IMG/VR virus record: IMGVR_UViG_3300023179_000035
Coordinates: 52,395-116,394 of that record
Reading direction: 5' to 3' (one strand)
From: a virus
DNA length: 64,000 nt
Under the pieces are notes generated by a model. That model ran no database searches and had not been told where the DNA came from. It saw only the letters and a list, made by a program, of their open reading frames with translations. Numbering within the stretch: position 1 is the stretch's first letter; the number at the start of each line of letters is the position of its first letter. Made by a program: the position numbers and the translations under genes. This document shows positions 19,164-26,589 of the stretch, one piece after another.

Positions 19164-19781
19164 ATGGAAGACAAGAACCTGACACCGGAAGAGATCCAGT
19201 CAAACTGGAACAAGTACAGGGCTCTCCTGGAGAAGAACCTAGGAGATAGGTCAGCCGCCGCCTCGGCCATGCTGGACGCCCTAGAGGATAGGCTGGCTAT
19301 GTGCCCCGCCTCGGGCCGCAAGGACTTTCACAACGCTTTTCCGGGTGGCCTAGTGGAGCACTCTCTTCGGGTCCTCCGGAACGCCATGACGCTGTCCAGG
19401 TCATTTGGCTGGCAGCTGCCAAAAGACTCCCTCATCATCGGCGCCCTCTTCCATGACCTGGGCAAGGTCGGCAACCAGGACCAGGACTACTACGTCCCAC
19501 AGGACTCCGACTGGCACAGGGACAAGCTAGGCGAGGTCTACAAGCACAATAAGGACATCAGGTACATGACAGTCCCCCAGCGCGGGCTGTGGCTGTGCCA
19601 GCACTTTGGGCTGAGGCTGACACACGACGAGTACGCTTCGATCCTCCTCAATGACGGCTGGGTCCTTCAGGAGAACAAGCCGTACTGTCTCAAGGAGCCC
19701 CTGCTGGCCCACGTCATCATGACGGCCGACTACATCGCCACCTGTCAAGAGAAGGGGCTGATGCCGGACAGCAGCGGCTGA
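19164..19781 (+). CDS. HD-domain phosphohydrolase
   Basis: A 205-residue protein with HD metal-binding residues: VEHSLRVL (His66), LFHDLGKVG (His97-Asp98), a later HNKDIRY and the helix LCQHFGLRLTHDE. HD enzymes hydrolyse phosphomono- or diester bonds of nucleotides (dNTP triphosphohydrolase, nucleotidase, (p)ppGpp hydrolase); the substrate cannot be read from sequence. Its place between a polymerase and SSB favours a nucleotide substrate. The ATG lacks a ribosome site and is preceded by a TATAGT box, so a short-leader mRNA is possible. Confidence 0.75.
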   Translation: MEDKNLTPEEIQSNWNKYRALLEKNLGDRSAAASAMLDALEDRLAMCPASGRKDFHNAFPGGLVEHSLRVLRNAMTLSRSFGWQLPKDSLIIGALFHDLGKVGNQDQDYYVPQDSDWHRDKLGEVYKHNKDIRYMTVPQRGLWLCQHFGLRLTHDEYASILLNDGWVLQENKPYCLKEPLLAHVIMTADYIATCQEKGLMPDSSG

Positions 19782-19797
19782 TTCCTAAAGGAATTGC

Positions 19798-19805
19798 ATA
19801 CTTAG
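19798..19805 (+). promoter_or_regulatory. ATACTTAG box
   Basis: Sits 4 bases before the GTG of the small gene at 19810 as ATACTTAGGAGG. The same 12 bases occur before the minus-strand start at 54212. Confidence 0.4.
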
Positions 19806-19809
19806 GAGG

Positions 19810-20013
19810 GTGGACCCACTACGCCGATACATCTCTGAGTGCCTGCAGGACATCTTAGAGTCAGTCACCCTTGACGAGTTCTCTACCGTGGCAGCAGCCA
19901 CCCCGGCTGGAAGCGCTGGCTTCCAGCCTGTCCCCCCACTGGGGCTTGGTGTTGAAAAGCCACCGTCAAAGCGTAGGGCTCGGCGTCGTAAGAAGGGCCT
20001 CACCATCGGATGA
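19810..20013 (+). CDS. Small protein with basic C-terminus, function unknown
   Basis: A 67-residue ORF with GTG start. The N-terminus MDPLRRYISECLQDILESV is an amphipathic helix like that at the start of several other proteins here; the C-terminus KRRARRRKKG is strongly basic. GGAGG lies only one base from the GTG, an arrangement repeated at the 54212 gene. It may bind nucleic acid. Support is the shared upstream block and the non-random sequence. Confidence 0.4.
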   Translation: MDPLRRYISECLQDILESVTLDEFSTVAAATPAGSAGFQPVPPLGLGVEKPPSKRRARRRKKGLTIG

Positions 20014-20025
20014 CGCTAGAAACAC

Positions 20026-20054
20026 TTACCTTGTACAGCCTAAACATCTATTAT
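20026..20054 (+). promoter_or_regulatory. Possible sigma70-like promoter of the SSB gene
   Basis: TTACCT, 17 bases, TATTAT (5/6 to the -10 consensus, weak -35). It would give a ~80-base CA-rich, purine-poor leader before the SSB gene. Confidence 0.3.
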
Positions 20055-20140
20055 ACCTTCCACAAGTCCTGCGGCCTACTCCACAGGCGACAAACACACA
20101 CCTACACACAACCAACACCCAATAAGAAAAGAGAAAATAC

Positions 20141-20971
20141 ATGGCAATCGACCTAGAAGCAATTAAGCGACGCGTGTCTGAGCTCAACGGCACAGCCAAG
20201 AAGGAGCGCAGCAACATTAACTTTTGGAAGCCGGGCGTCGGCGAGTACCGAGTCAGGATCCTGCCCTCAAAGTTCGCGAGCGAGGGTTCTCCCTTCTCCG
20301 AGCTGTGGTTCTACTACATCGGCAACGAGCGGGGCTTCCTGGCCCCCAACCAGTTCGGCAAGCCTGACCCTGTCAATGAGCTGATTCGTAAGCTCTACGC
20401 TAGCGGCAAGCCGGCTGACAAGGAACAGGCCAAGAAGCTATCGGCCAAGATGCGGTGCTTCGCCCCCGTCGTCGTCCGCGGCGAGGAGGACAAGGGCATC
20501 CAGGTCTGGTCCTTCGGCAAGCAGGTCTACCAGCGCCTCCTGGGGTTCTTCCTCGACTCAGAGATCGGCGACATCACCTCCACGACTGACGGCTTCGACC
20601 TTGTCGTCAAGCTGTCACAGCAGCCGGGCAAGCAGTTCATGGACACGACGGTCGACGCAGCCCGCCGGCCCAGCAAGCTGACAGACAATGATGACATCGC
20701 CCAGAAGTGGGTGGACTCGGTCCCCAACGTCAACGACATCTACAAGGAGAAGTCGACGGAGGAGATCAAGGCGCTCCTCAACTCCTGGCTCAACGGCGAC
20801 CTCAGCCCTGAGGCGGCGGCACCCGGTGTCGGAACAGCCAAGGGTCCTTCGAAGGACGATGAGCTGGACAAGCTGGCTGCCGAGGTCTCGGCTGAGAAGG
20901 CAACAAAGCCGGCGGCCAAGGAGACGAAGTCCAAGAAGTCGCTGGACGACGCTTTCGCTGACCTGATGTAA
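20141..20971 (+). CDS. Single-stranded DNA-binding protein, T4 gp32-like
   Basis: A 276-residue protein. The N-terminal basic segment (residues ~1-25) fits the cooperativity domain. NINFWKPGVGEYRVRILP opens the OB-fold core as in T4-type gp32, and the acidic C-terminus ending SLDDAFADLM is the protein-interaction tail typical of SSBs. Role: coats ssDNA and coordinates recombinase, helicase and polymerase. It has an AAGAGAAAA leader and is followed by a strong terminator. The unstructured CA-rich leader (20055-20125) could be a site of translational autoregulation as known for T4 gene 32; that is inference. Confidence 0.85.
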   Translation: MAIDLEAIKRRVSELNGTAKKERSNINFWKPGVGEYRVRILPSKFASEGSPFSELWFYYIGNERGFLAPNQFGKPDPVNELIRKLYASGKPADKEQAKKLSAKMRCFAPVVVRGEEDKGIQVWSFGKQVYQRLLGFFLDSEIGDITSTTDGFDLVVKLSQQPGKQFMDTTVDAARRPSKLTDNDDIAQKWVDSVPNVNDIYKEKSTEEIKALLNSWLNGDLSPEAAAPGVGTAKGPSKDDELDKLAAEVSAEKATKPAAKETKSKKSLDDAFADLM

Positions 20972-20993
20972 GACAGTTTACTTGTCTGCGCAG

Positions 20994-21032
20994 ACGGGAT
21001 GGGAGAATTTGCTCCCATCCCGTTTGTTTTTT
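20994..21032 (+). terminator. Rho-independent terminator after SSB gene
   Basis: A 12-base perfect stem (20994-21005 with 21012-21023), 6-base loop and a T-rich tract. It isolates SSB transcription from recA. Confidence 0.9.
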
Positions 21033-21075
21033 CCACTTGTCAAAGGAAATAACGACAGAGTAGGATGTGACAACC

Positions 21076-21864
21076 ATGGCCAAGAAGCAAGAAGAGATGC
21101 AGCAGAAGAAGACCAAGTCTGAGGCTGACGACATAACGTCAGACCTCATAAAGGACCTCAACAAGCAGTTCCAGTCTCGGGTCGCCTTTAACCTCTCAGA
21201 GGACGCGGCCCCCACCATCGTCAAGCGCTGGATCCCGACCGGGTCGACGCTGTTGGACTACATCGTGTCCAACCGCCGCGACGGCGGCATGCCAGAGGGT
21301 CGTATCATCGAGATCTCTGGAATGCCTTCTACGGGCAAGTCTCACATCGCCTTCCTGATGGCGAAGAATGTCCAGGCCATGGGCGGCCTCGTCGTCTATG
21401 TCGACACAGAAAATGCAGTGCCCGTCGACAAGCTGGCAGCCATGGGCATCGACGTCCGCAAGCGCTTCGTCTACTGCGACACGCACTGCACAGAGGAGGT
21501 CTTCTCCATCATCGAGTCGACCATCACAAAGGCCAAGGCGGTCCTCGACAAGGACATCCCGATCCTCGTCGTGTGGGACTCTGTCGCCGCCACTTCGCCG
21601 AAGGCAGAACTGGAGGGCGAGTACGACCAGAACTCTGTGGGTCTCCAGGCCCGAACGATCTCCAAGGGCATGCGTAAGATCACTGGCGTCATTGGCCAGA
21701 ACAACGTCACCCTCGTGTGCCTTAACCAACTCCGCTCTGCTATCGGCGTTACCCACGGCGACCCGATGTGTGTTGAACCAGCTTCAACTCGAATTAAGAT
21801 CCGGTTCAGGCCAGATAGTCAGTTTGCAAAGCTGCTAGAAAGAAAGGAAAACAATGCTGAATAA
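21076..21864 (+). CDS. RecA/UvsX-type recombinase, N-extein plus split-intein N half
   Basis: Residues 1-231 are the N-terminal part of a RecA-type recombinase: Walker A GMPSTGKSH (82-90), GGLVVYVDTENAV, Walker B-like PILVVWDS and the NQLRSAIGVTHGDPM loop. At Cys232 the sequence turns into a 31-residue N-intein (CVEPASTRIKI...) ending at a stop. Its ORF overlaps the next by 11 bases (ATG at 21854), which suggests translational coupling. ATG at 21076 preferred over an in-frame GTG at 21067. After protein splicing and intron removal the product would be about 393 residues, normal for the family. It catalyses strand exchange. Confidence 0.85.
   Translation: MAKKQEEMQQKKTKSEADDITSDLIKDLNKQFQSRVAFNLSEDAAPTIVKRWIPTGSTLLDYIVSNRRDGGMPEGRIIEISGMPSTGKSHIAFLMAKNVQAMGGLVVYVDTENAVPVDKLAAMGIDVRKRFVYCDTHCTEEVFSIIESTITKAKAVLDKDIPILVVWDSVAATSPKAELEGEYDQNSVGLQARTISKGMRKITGVIGQNNVTLVCLNQLRSAIGVTHGDPMCVEPASTRIKIRFRPDSQFAKLLERKENNAE
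21769..21861 (+). mobile_element. Atypical split intein, N fragment (RecA)
   Basis: 31 codons beginning with nucleophilic Cys after GDPM. So short an N fragment marks an 'atypical' split intein (classic ones have about 100 residues). Base composition turns AT-rich here. Confidence 0.8.
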
Positions 21865-22207
21865 TGAATACATCGAAAAAGAAGTGAGTTTCTTAGAGTT
21901 GGCTTCGCTCTTAGGAGTCGAAGATTTCTCTGAAGAGACAGCGATTGACCTTGAGAACATGGGGATTCAAGTCGAATCACCCGCTGGCTTCTCTAGCGTA
22001 GATCAATTTTACGTCAAGGGCAGGGCTGATGGGTACTCTCTAGGCGACTTGATTGCCAGCGGTGAGCACAGAACACTTGTGAACAACGAGTGGGTAAAGC
22101 TGAAGGACAATCCTGAAGCCAAGAAATTAGGCAAGAGGATCGACGTCGTCGATATCTCTGTTCCTGATGGAAATGCTTACATCGCTAATGGCCATGTGAA
22201 TCATAAT
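21854..22207 (+). mobile_element. Atypical split intein, C fragment (RecA)
   Basis: 118 codons ending HN before Ser+1. It overlaps the N-fragment ORF, with no endonuclease gene between the halves. Confidence 0.8.
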
Positions 22208-22231
22208 TCATCACCGGGTGGTTGGAACTAA
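21854..22231 (+). CDS. Split-intein C half plus RecA C-extein exon 1
   Basis: A 118-residue C-intein: GEHRTLVNNEWVKL resembles block B with its His, and RIDVVDISVPDGNAYIANGH with terminal VNHN resembles blocks F/G. SSPGG follows, the start of the C-extein with Ser as +1 residue. The group I intron begins after 22222; the unspliced frame adds only WN and a stop at 22231, so the RecA C-terminus is made only from spliced RNA. In RecA proteins this loop reads like TTTGGNALKF, matching SSPGG joined to NAIPFHS. Confidence 0.8.
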   Translation: MLNNEYIEKEVSFLELASLLGVEDFSEETAIDLENMGIQVESPAGFSSVDQFYVKGRADGYSLGDLIASGEHRTLVNNEWVKLKDNPEAKKLGKRIDVVDISVPDGNAYIANGHVNHNSSPGGWN

Positions 22232-23281
22232 GCTTAGCCTCCCGTAAAAAATTCCGTGAATTGCTGGAAACTCCTTAGAGCCTTCTTTGCTACAACGCGG
22301 TTGGTAACGACGAACGTGAATGCAGAAAAAAAGAAGGATTGGACAATCAGCAGCCAAGCGCCAGAGCGATCTGGTGAAGGTTCAGAGACTAGAATGAGTA
22401 ATCTTGCGATGAACTCCGTACCTATTCATCATGCAAGAAGAAAATTCCTCGAGCGCGGAACGACTAGTTGAGTGCAAGGTATGCAGTAAGTCCATGAAAG
22501 CAATCACAAATTCTCACCTAAAGACGCACGGAATGACCACTAGCGAATATAGGGTCAAATTTCCGCATGCTGCATTTGGTGAGTTTTCTAGATTTGCTGA
22601 TTGGAGAAACAGTGAAGAAAATAAGGCACATATGCGCGAGCAGAACAAGCGCATCTTTTCTTCACATGAAATTCGTGAAAAGAGGAAGACCAACCTTTTC
22701 AAAGCCATGAAGACTGAGGAGTACAAGCAGGCGCTGTCAGCCGCCATGAAAGTGTACGCTCAAACTCCTCTTGGCAAGCAGAGGCTTTCAAATAAGCCTG
22801 TCACTGCAAGAATGAAGCTATCTAACTTTGAAAGGTGGGTCGATCAATTTGGGCTTGATGAGGCTGTAAGACGCCAATTGGATTGGCAGGCCAAGAATGT
22901 TTTGCCTGCTAAATCTCGGCACACAAAGCCTGAATTGATGTTGGCTGATATGCTGCGGTTGATGAACGTTAAGTTTATTGACCAATTCCCTCTTCCGCGG
23001 ATGTACTGCGACTTCTTCCTTCCTGACTACAACATGATTGTTGAGGTTGATGGCGATTATTGGCACGCAAATCCGTCGCTGTTTGCTCCAACTGATCTAA
23101 TAGGCAAGAAGAAGACAATGGCACAAGAAATTTGGGCTAGGGATGCAGAAAGAACGAACAAGATCCAATCACTTGGATATAAAGTGATGAGAATTTGGTC
23201 GTCTGATCTCAAAAAGACAACAGCCCAGCAACTGGTTGAAGATATAGTCCGGCACTGCGAGAAATTGCAGTGATTACACCG
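22223..23281 (+). ncRNA. Group I intron in recA
   Basis: The 5' exon ends in T (22222) and the intron in G (23281). P1: 22215-22222 pairs with 22237-22244 with a U-G at the splice site and one mismatch. Core elements: P-like AATTGCTGGAAA (22259-22270), Q-like AATCAGCAGCCAAGC (22345-22359), R-like GTTCAGAGACTAG (22380-22392), S-like AAGATATAGTCC (23239-23250); GACTA of R pairs with TAGTC of S (P7). Joining the exons restores SSPGG-NAIPFHSSVRV, a continuous RecA segment. The endonuclease ORF lies between R and S. Bases 22232-22430 hold the core and no gene. Confidence 0.88.
22431..23273 (+). CDS. Vsr-like (EDxHD-type) intron homing endonuclease
   Basis: A 280-residue protein. The N-terminal module has CKVCSKSMKAITNSHLKTHG with TTSEYRVKFP (MucR/Ros-like zinc module), then a basic helical middle. 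The C-terminal Vsr/restriction-like nuclease has TKPELMLADML, FPLPRMYCDFFLPDYNMIVE and VDGDYWHANP (Glu, Asp, His cluster) plus a VMRIWSSDL strand. Inferred role: cleaves intronless (and perhaps inteinless) recA to spread the intron. Its last codons overlap the intron's S element and 3' end (23238-23273), so protein and ribozyme share sequence. No clear ribosome site. Confidence 0.8.
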   Translation: MQEENSSSAERLVECKVCSKSMKAITNSHLKTHGMTTSEYRVKFPHAAFGEFSRFADWRNSEENKAHMREQNKRIFSSHEIREKRKTNLFKAMKTEEYKQALSAAMKVYAQTPLGKQRLSNKPVTARMKLSNFERWVDQFGLDEAVRRQLDWQAKNVLPAKSRHTKPELMLADMLRLMNVKFIDQFPLPRMYCDFFLPDYNMIVEVDGDYWHANPSLFAPTDLIGKKKTMAQEIWARDAERTNKIQSLGYKVMRIWSSDLKKTTAQQLVEDIVRHCEKLQ

Positions 23282-23755
23282 AATGCAATTCCATTTCATT
23301 CTTCAGTTAGAGTCAGGCTAGGCTCTGGCTACCCAGTCAAGGACAAGGCAGGCAACGTCATCGGTATCCACGTCACCGTGTCAGTCAAGAAGAACAAGGT
23401 CGCCCTTCCCTTCCGGAAGTGCGAGTTCGACATCCACTTTGGCCACGGAATCGTCGAGCACGAGTTCTTGTTCGACGAGCTGCGGTCGTGGTGTGACGCG
23501 AATGGTTCAGCCCAGGCGGGTGGTAAGCTAATCTCTATCTCAGGATCTGGCGCCTGGAAGGAGCTGCGAGTGTCGGACTCTAAGACAGGTGAGGTCCTGC
23601 AGGAGAAGAAGTTCTACAAGAGCGAGTTTGGCGACCTGTGGGCGTCTGAAGAGTTCGGTCCTGTGCTTCGAGACCTGGCTGAGAGGGCACTCTGCGTCGA
23701 CCTATCTAGCTACAATCCAAACGAGACATCACCGGGAGAGAACGATGACGACTGA
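23282..23755 (+). CDS. RecA/UvsX recombinase, C-terminal exon
   Basis: 157 codons from NAIPFHSSVRVRLGSG to GENDDD: the end of the ATPase core and a C-terminal domain with an acidic tail, as in many phage recombinases. It has no start of its own (the in-frame TTA CAC CGA before it is intron) and is translated as continuation of the 21854 ORF after RNA splicing. It overlaps the dUTPase start by 11 bases. Confidence 0.85.
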   Translation, partial: NAIPFHSSVRVRLGSGYPVKDKAGNVIGIHVTVSVKKNKVALPFRKCEFDIHFGHGIVEHEFLFDELRSWCDANGSAQAGGKLISISGSGAWKELRVSDSKTGEVLQEKKFYKSEFGDLWASEEFGPVLRDLAERALCVDLSSYNPNETSPGENDDD

Positions 23756-24179
23756 CGCCGTGGGCAAGATTCGATTCGTCAAACTAGGCGAGCACCAGCT
23801 GCCACCGCCTTCTAGGTCTACGAGAGGGGCTGCGGGCTATGACCTAATGTCTAGAGAGAAGATGACAGTCTGGCCCGGCCAGCGGAAGCTTGTCCCGACT
23901 GGCTACGGCCTAGAGATGTCCAGCGAGTTTGAGGCCCAGGTCAGGCCCCGATCAGGCCTGGCCCTGAAACACGGCGTTACAGTGCTCAACTCGCCTGGTA
24001 CCATTGACAGCGACTACAAACTTGAGGTCGGCGTCGTCCTCATCAACCACGGGGAGCGAGAGTTTAATATCAACATAGGCGACAGGGTGGCGCAGCTCGT
24101 CTTCTCAAATGTCGCCTACACTGAGGACTTGGTCGAAGCAGCGGCCCGAGACGGTGGCTTTGGATCGACAGGGTCCTGA
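23745..24179 (+). CDS. dut: Trimeric dUTPase
   Basis: A 144-residue protein with all five dUTPase motifs in order: RGAAGYDL (I), RPRSGLALKHG (II), NSPGTIDSDYKLEVGVVLIN (III), GDRVAQLVF (IV) and RDGGFGSTGS (V). Hydrolyses dUTP to dUMP and PPi, keeping uracil out of DNA and feeding dUMP to ThyX. The ATG at 23745 overlaps the recA stop; upstream in-frame codons belong to recA. Its stop overlaps the exonuclease start (TGATG). Confidence 0.95.
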   Translation: MTTDAVGKIRFVKLGEHQLPPPSRSTRGAAGYDLMSREKMTVWPGQRKLVPTGYGLEMSSEFEAQVRPRSGLALKHGVTVLNSPGTIDSDYKLEVGVVLINHGEREFNINIGDRVAQLVFSNVAYTEDLVEAAARDGGFGSTGS

Positions 24180-25129
24180 TGGTAGACCACCCTATCGTAG
24201 TCGTCGATTCGCAGAACGCCTTCATAAGGGCCTATGAAGCTTGCCCTGACATGAGCCCAAATGGGTACCAGATCGGAGGAACTCTAGGATTCCTCAGGTC
24301 CGTGCGGCGCCTCTGTACAGAGATCCAGCCTTCAGAGCTGTACCTCGTCTGGGAGAGCGGCGGCTCGCCTCGGCGTCGAGCCCTCTTCAAGGAGTACAAA
24401 GAGAGCCGCAGGCCGGGCAAGCTAAATCGATTCTACGAAGACGACATCCCTGACACTGCCGACAACCGACAGCACCAGCTCGTGTCGCTGGTCGGCCTGC
24501 TAAAGAACCTGCCGATCAAGCAGCTGTACGTACCTGACTGCGAAGGCGACGACGTGATAGCGTACCTGTGCCGAGGGCCGTTCCTCGGCCGCGACAAGGT
24601 CATCGCTTCCTCGGACAAGGACATGTACCAGCTGATCGACGACACCACCCAAGTCTACTCCTTTCACAGGAAAAAAAGGGTGCTGCCAGAGGACATCGCG
24701 GAGGAGTTCAGGATATCAGCCAGGAACTTCGCCCTGGCCAAGTCAGTCTGCGGCGACCCTTCTGACAACATACCCGGCGTCGAGGGGATCGGCTTCAAGA
24801 CGCTAGCCAACAAGTTTCCGATCCTCGGCACAGACAACGACGTCCTCTTGCAGGACATCTACGACTACGCGGCGTCGCACGTCAAGGAGTCCGTCACCTA
24901 CAGGCGAGTCCTGGAGAACCGCGACCTAATCGATCGCAATTGGAGGCTGGTCTACCTGGACTCTTCTTCTCTCTCCCCTGACCAGGCGAAGCGTATTGAC
25001 GTCCAGCTTAGTACATCCCCACCCCCTGGCAATAAGTTCGGTCTCATCAAAGGACTCGTGGCAGAGGGCATAGGGGACTTTGATGTTGAGGGTCTCTTCT
25101 ACTCGCTTACCTGTCTCCAGGCACGATAA
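24179..25129 (+). CDS. 5'-3' exonuclease / flap endonuclease
   Basis: A 316-residue protein of the PolI-5'-nuclease / T4 RNase H / T5 exonuclease family: VVVDSQNAFIRAY (metal Asp), YKESRRPG, VPDCEGDDVIAYL, SSDKDMYQL, KSVCGDPSDNIPGVEGIG (helix-hairpin-helix) and FKTLANKF. Role: removes RNA primers and 5' flaps in lagging-strand synthesis. This matters because neither phage polymerase carries such a domain. Start overlaps the dUTPase stop. Confidence 0.9.
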   Translation: MVDHPIVVVDSQNAFIRAYEACPDMSPNGYQIGGTLGFLRSVRRLCTEIQPSELYLVWESGGSPRRRALFKEYKESRRPGKLNRFYEDDIPDTADNRQHQLVSLVGLLKNLPIKQLYVPDCEGDDVIAYLCRGPFLGRDKVIASSDKDMYQLIDDTTQVYSFHRKKRVLPEDIAEEFRISARNFALAKSVCGDPSDNIPGVEGIGFKTLANKFPILGTDNDVLLQDIYDYAASHVKESVTYRRVLENRDLIDRNWRLVYLDSSSLSPDQAKRIDVQLSTSPPPGNKFGLIKGLVAEGIGDFDVEGLFYSLTCLQAR

Positions 25130-25136
25130 GGAAAAA

Positions 25137-26582
25137 ATGCACGACAACGAGACGCAGTCTTTGGCGGCGAAGCCAACATTTAGCACCTACGGAAAGCACT
25201 TTCAAGAGTGCGTCATGGCGGGTCTGCTGCTGGACCAAAAGTGGTCCGAGCAGATGATGGAGGTATTTGATACCGATTACTTCGACCTGAAGTACCTGCG
25301 GTTCCTGGCCGAGAAGTACTTTGCCTACTCTCGAAAATACAAGGTCTTTCCAACCCTCCAGCTCCTTGTCACCATCATCAAGGATGACCTGAAAACGGGC
25401 TCCGACGCTCTCATTCGTGACCAGATCATCGACTACCTGACTCGGATGCGCGCCAACCCGCCGATCAATGACCTGCAGTACACGAAGGACAAGTCTCTTG
25501 AGTTCTGTAGGAAGCAAGCCCTGAAGCAGGCGCTGGAGTCAGCCGTCGACCAGATGCAGGCTGAGAAGTACGAGTCGATCGTTGAGACAATCAAGAAGGC
25601 TGTGTCGGTCGGCACGACCCCCTCCGTTGGCCACGATTTTTTCAACGAGATGGACGCTAGGTTCACAAGGCTGAAGCGCGACACAATTCCCACAGGTCTT
25701 GCAGAGCTGGACAAGAAGGACATCCTCAACGGCGGGTCTGGAAAGGGAGAGCTGTTGTGCTGCGTCGGCGCTTCCGGTGCAGGCAAGAGTCACTTCCTGA
25801 CGATGATCGGTGCCAACGCCCTGCGTGAGGGGAAGAAAGTACTGCACTACACATTAGAGCTATCCGAGACGGCTGTCGGTATTCGGTACGATTCGAACCT
25901 ATGCAACATCGATTCATCAGACGTGATGGATCGTAAGGATGATGTTATTGCCGAGTACCAGAAGATGAAGCTCGGTCGCCTCTACATCAAGGAGTACCCG
26001 ACCAACACAGCCTCTATCCATACGATTAGAGCACACTTGGAACGGTTGAGCCTGAAAGGTTTTGTGCCTGACATTATTGTTATCGACTACGCAGACATCA
26101 TGAGGTCCACGAGGCAGTTCGACTCCCTCCGCCACGAGCTGAAGCTGGTCTACGAGGAGCTACGAGGACTTGCTATGGAGATCAAGGTCCCCATCTGGAC
26201 AGCTTCCCAGTCCAACAAGGAAGGTGCTAACTCTGACGTCATTGACATGACCAACATGTCTGAAGCCTACGGCAAGGCAATGATCTGTGACTTCATCGTC
26301 TCAATCTCCCGTAAGACCCATGAGAAGTCGACGGGCTGGGGTCGCCTCTACGTAGCCAAGAACAGGGCCGGCCGCGACGGCCTAGTCTATCCGATCCAGA
26401 TTAACACAGCCCAGTCCAGGTTTACGATCGCAGGGGCGTCAGCCGCCCCGGAAGAAATCGCAGTTGACAGCGAGAACGAGATGAAGAAGGCCATCCGCGA
26501 GAAGTGGAAAGAGCTGCAAAAAGAGGTTAACTTTGTAGCACAGGAAAAATCTGTTATCACCAAGACAGGAACGGATAGTTAA
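25137..26582 (+). CDS. Replicative DNA helicase, DnaB/gp41 type
   Basis: A 481-residue protein. Residues ~1-170 form an N-terminal helical domain; the RecA-fold ATPase follows with Walker A GASGAGKSH (~211), HYTLELSE, Walker B DIIVIDYADIM (~312) and SNKEGANSDVIDMTNMSEAY. ATG 25137 is chosen over 25080 because it follows AAGGAAAAA. Unlike recA, the reductase and dnaE, this gene shows no intein, although gp41-type helicases are a known split-intein host. It unwinds the fork ahead of the PolIII-type replicase. Confidence 0.9.
   Translation: MHDNETQSLAAKPTFSTYGKHFQECVMAGLLLDQKWSEQMMEVFDTDYFDLKYLRFLAEKYFAYSRKYKVFPTLQLLVTIIKDDLKTGSDALIRDQIIDYLTRMRANPPINDLQYTKDKSLEFCRKQALKQALESAVDQMQAEKYESIVETIKKAVSVGTTPSVGHDFFNEMDARFTRLKRDTIPTGLAELDKKDILNGGSGKGELLCCVGASGAGKSHFLTMIGANALREGKKVLHYTLELSETAVGIRYDSNLCNIDSSDVMDRKDDVIAEYQKMKLGRLYIKEYPTNTASIHTIRAHLERLSLKGFVPDIIVIDYADIMRSTRQFDSLRHELKLVYEELRGLAMEIKVPIWTASQSNKEGANSDVIDMTNMSEAYGKAMICDFIVSISRKTHEKSTGWGRLYVAKNRAGRDGLVYPIQINTAQSRFTIAGASAAPEEIAVDSENEMKKAIREKWKELQKEVNFVAQEKSVITKTGTDS
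26575..26582 (+). promoter_or_regulatory. ATAGTTAA box before the reductase gene
   Basis: 7 bases before the 26590 ATG. It includes the helicase stop codon TAA. Confidence 0.45.
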
Positions 26583-26589
26583 GGGACCC

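Noticed and set aside
21196-21756. Minus-strand 186-codon ORF opposite recA
   Set aside because: Composition is the antisense of a conserved RecA region; no ribosome site.
21850-21864. Reading the recA break as a plain sequencing frameshift
   Set aside because: The halves have intein start (Cys), block B/F-like motifs and terminal HN-Ser at the exact RecA loop. Similar breaks occur in two more genes, so a split intein explains more, although frameshifting cannot be fully excluded.
23270-23755. Independent gene starting at 23270
   Set aside because: The apparent start lies in the intron end and the protein begins mid-RecA (NAIPFHSSVRV). It is exon 2.
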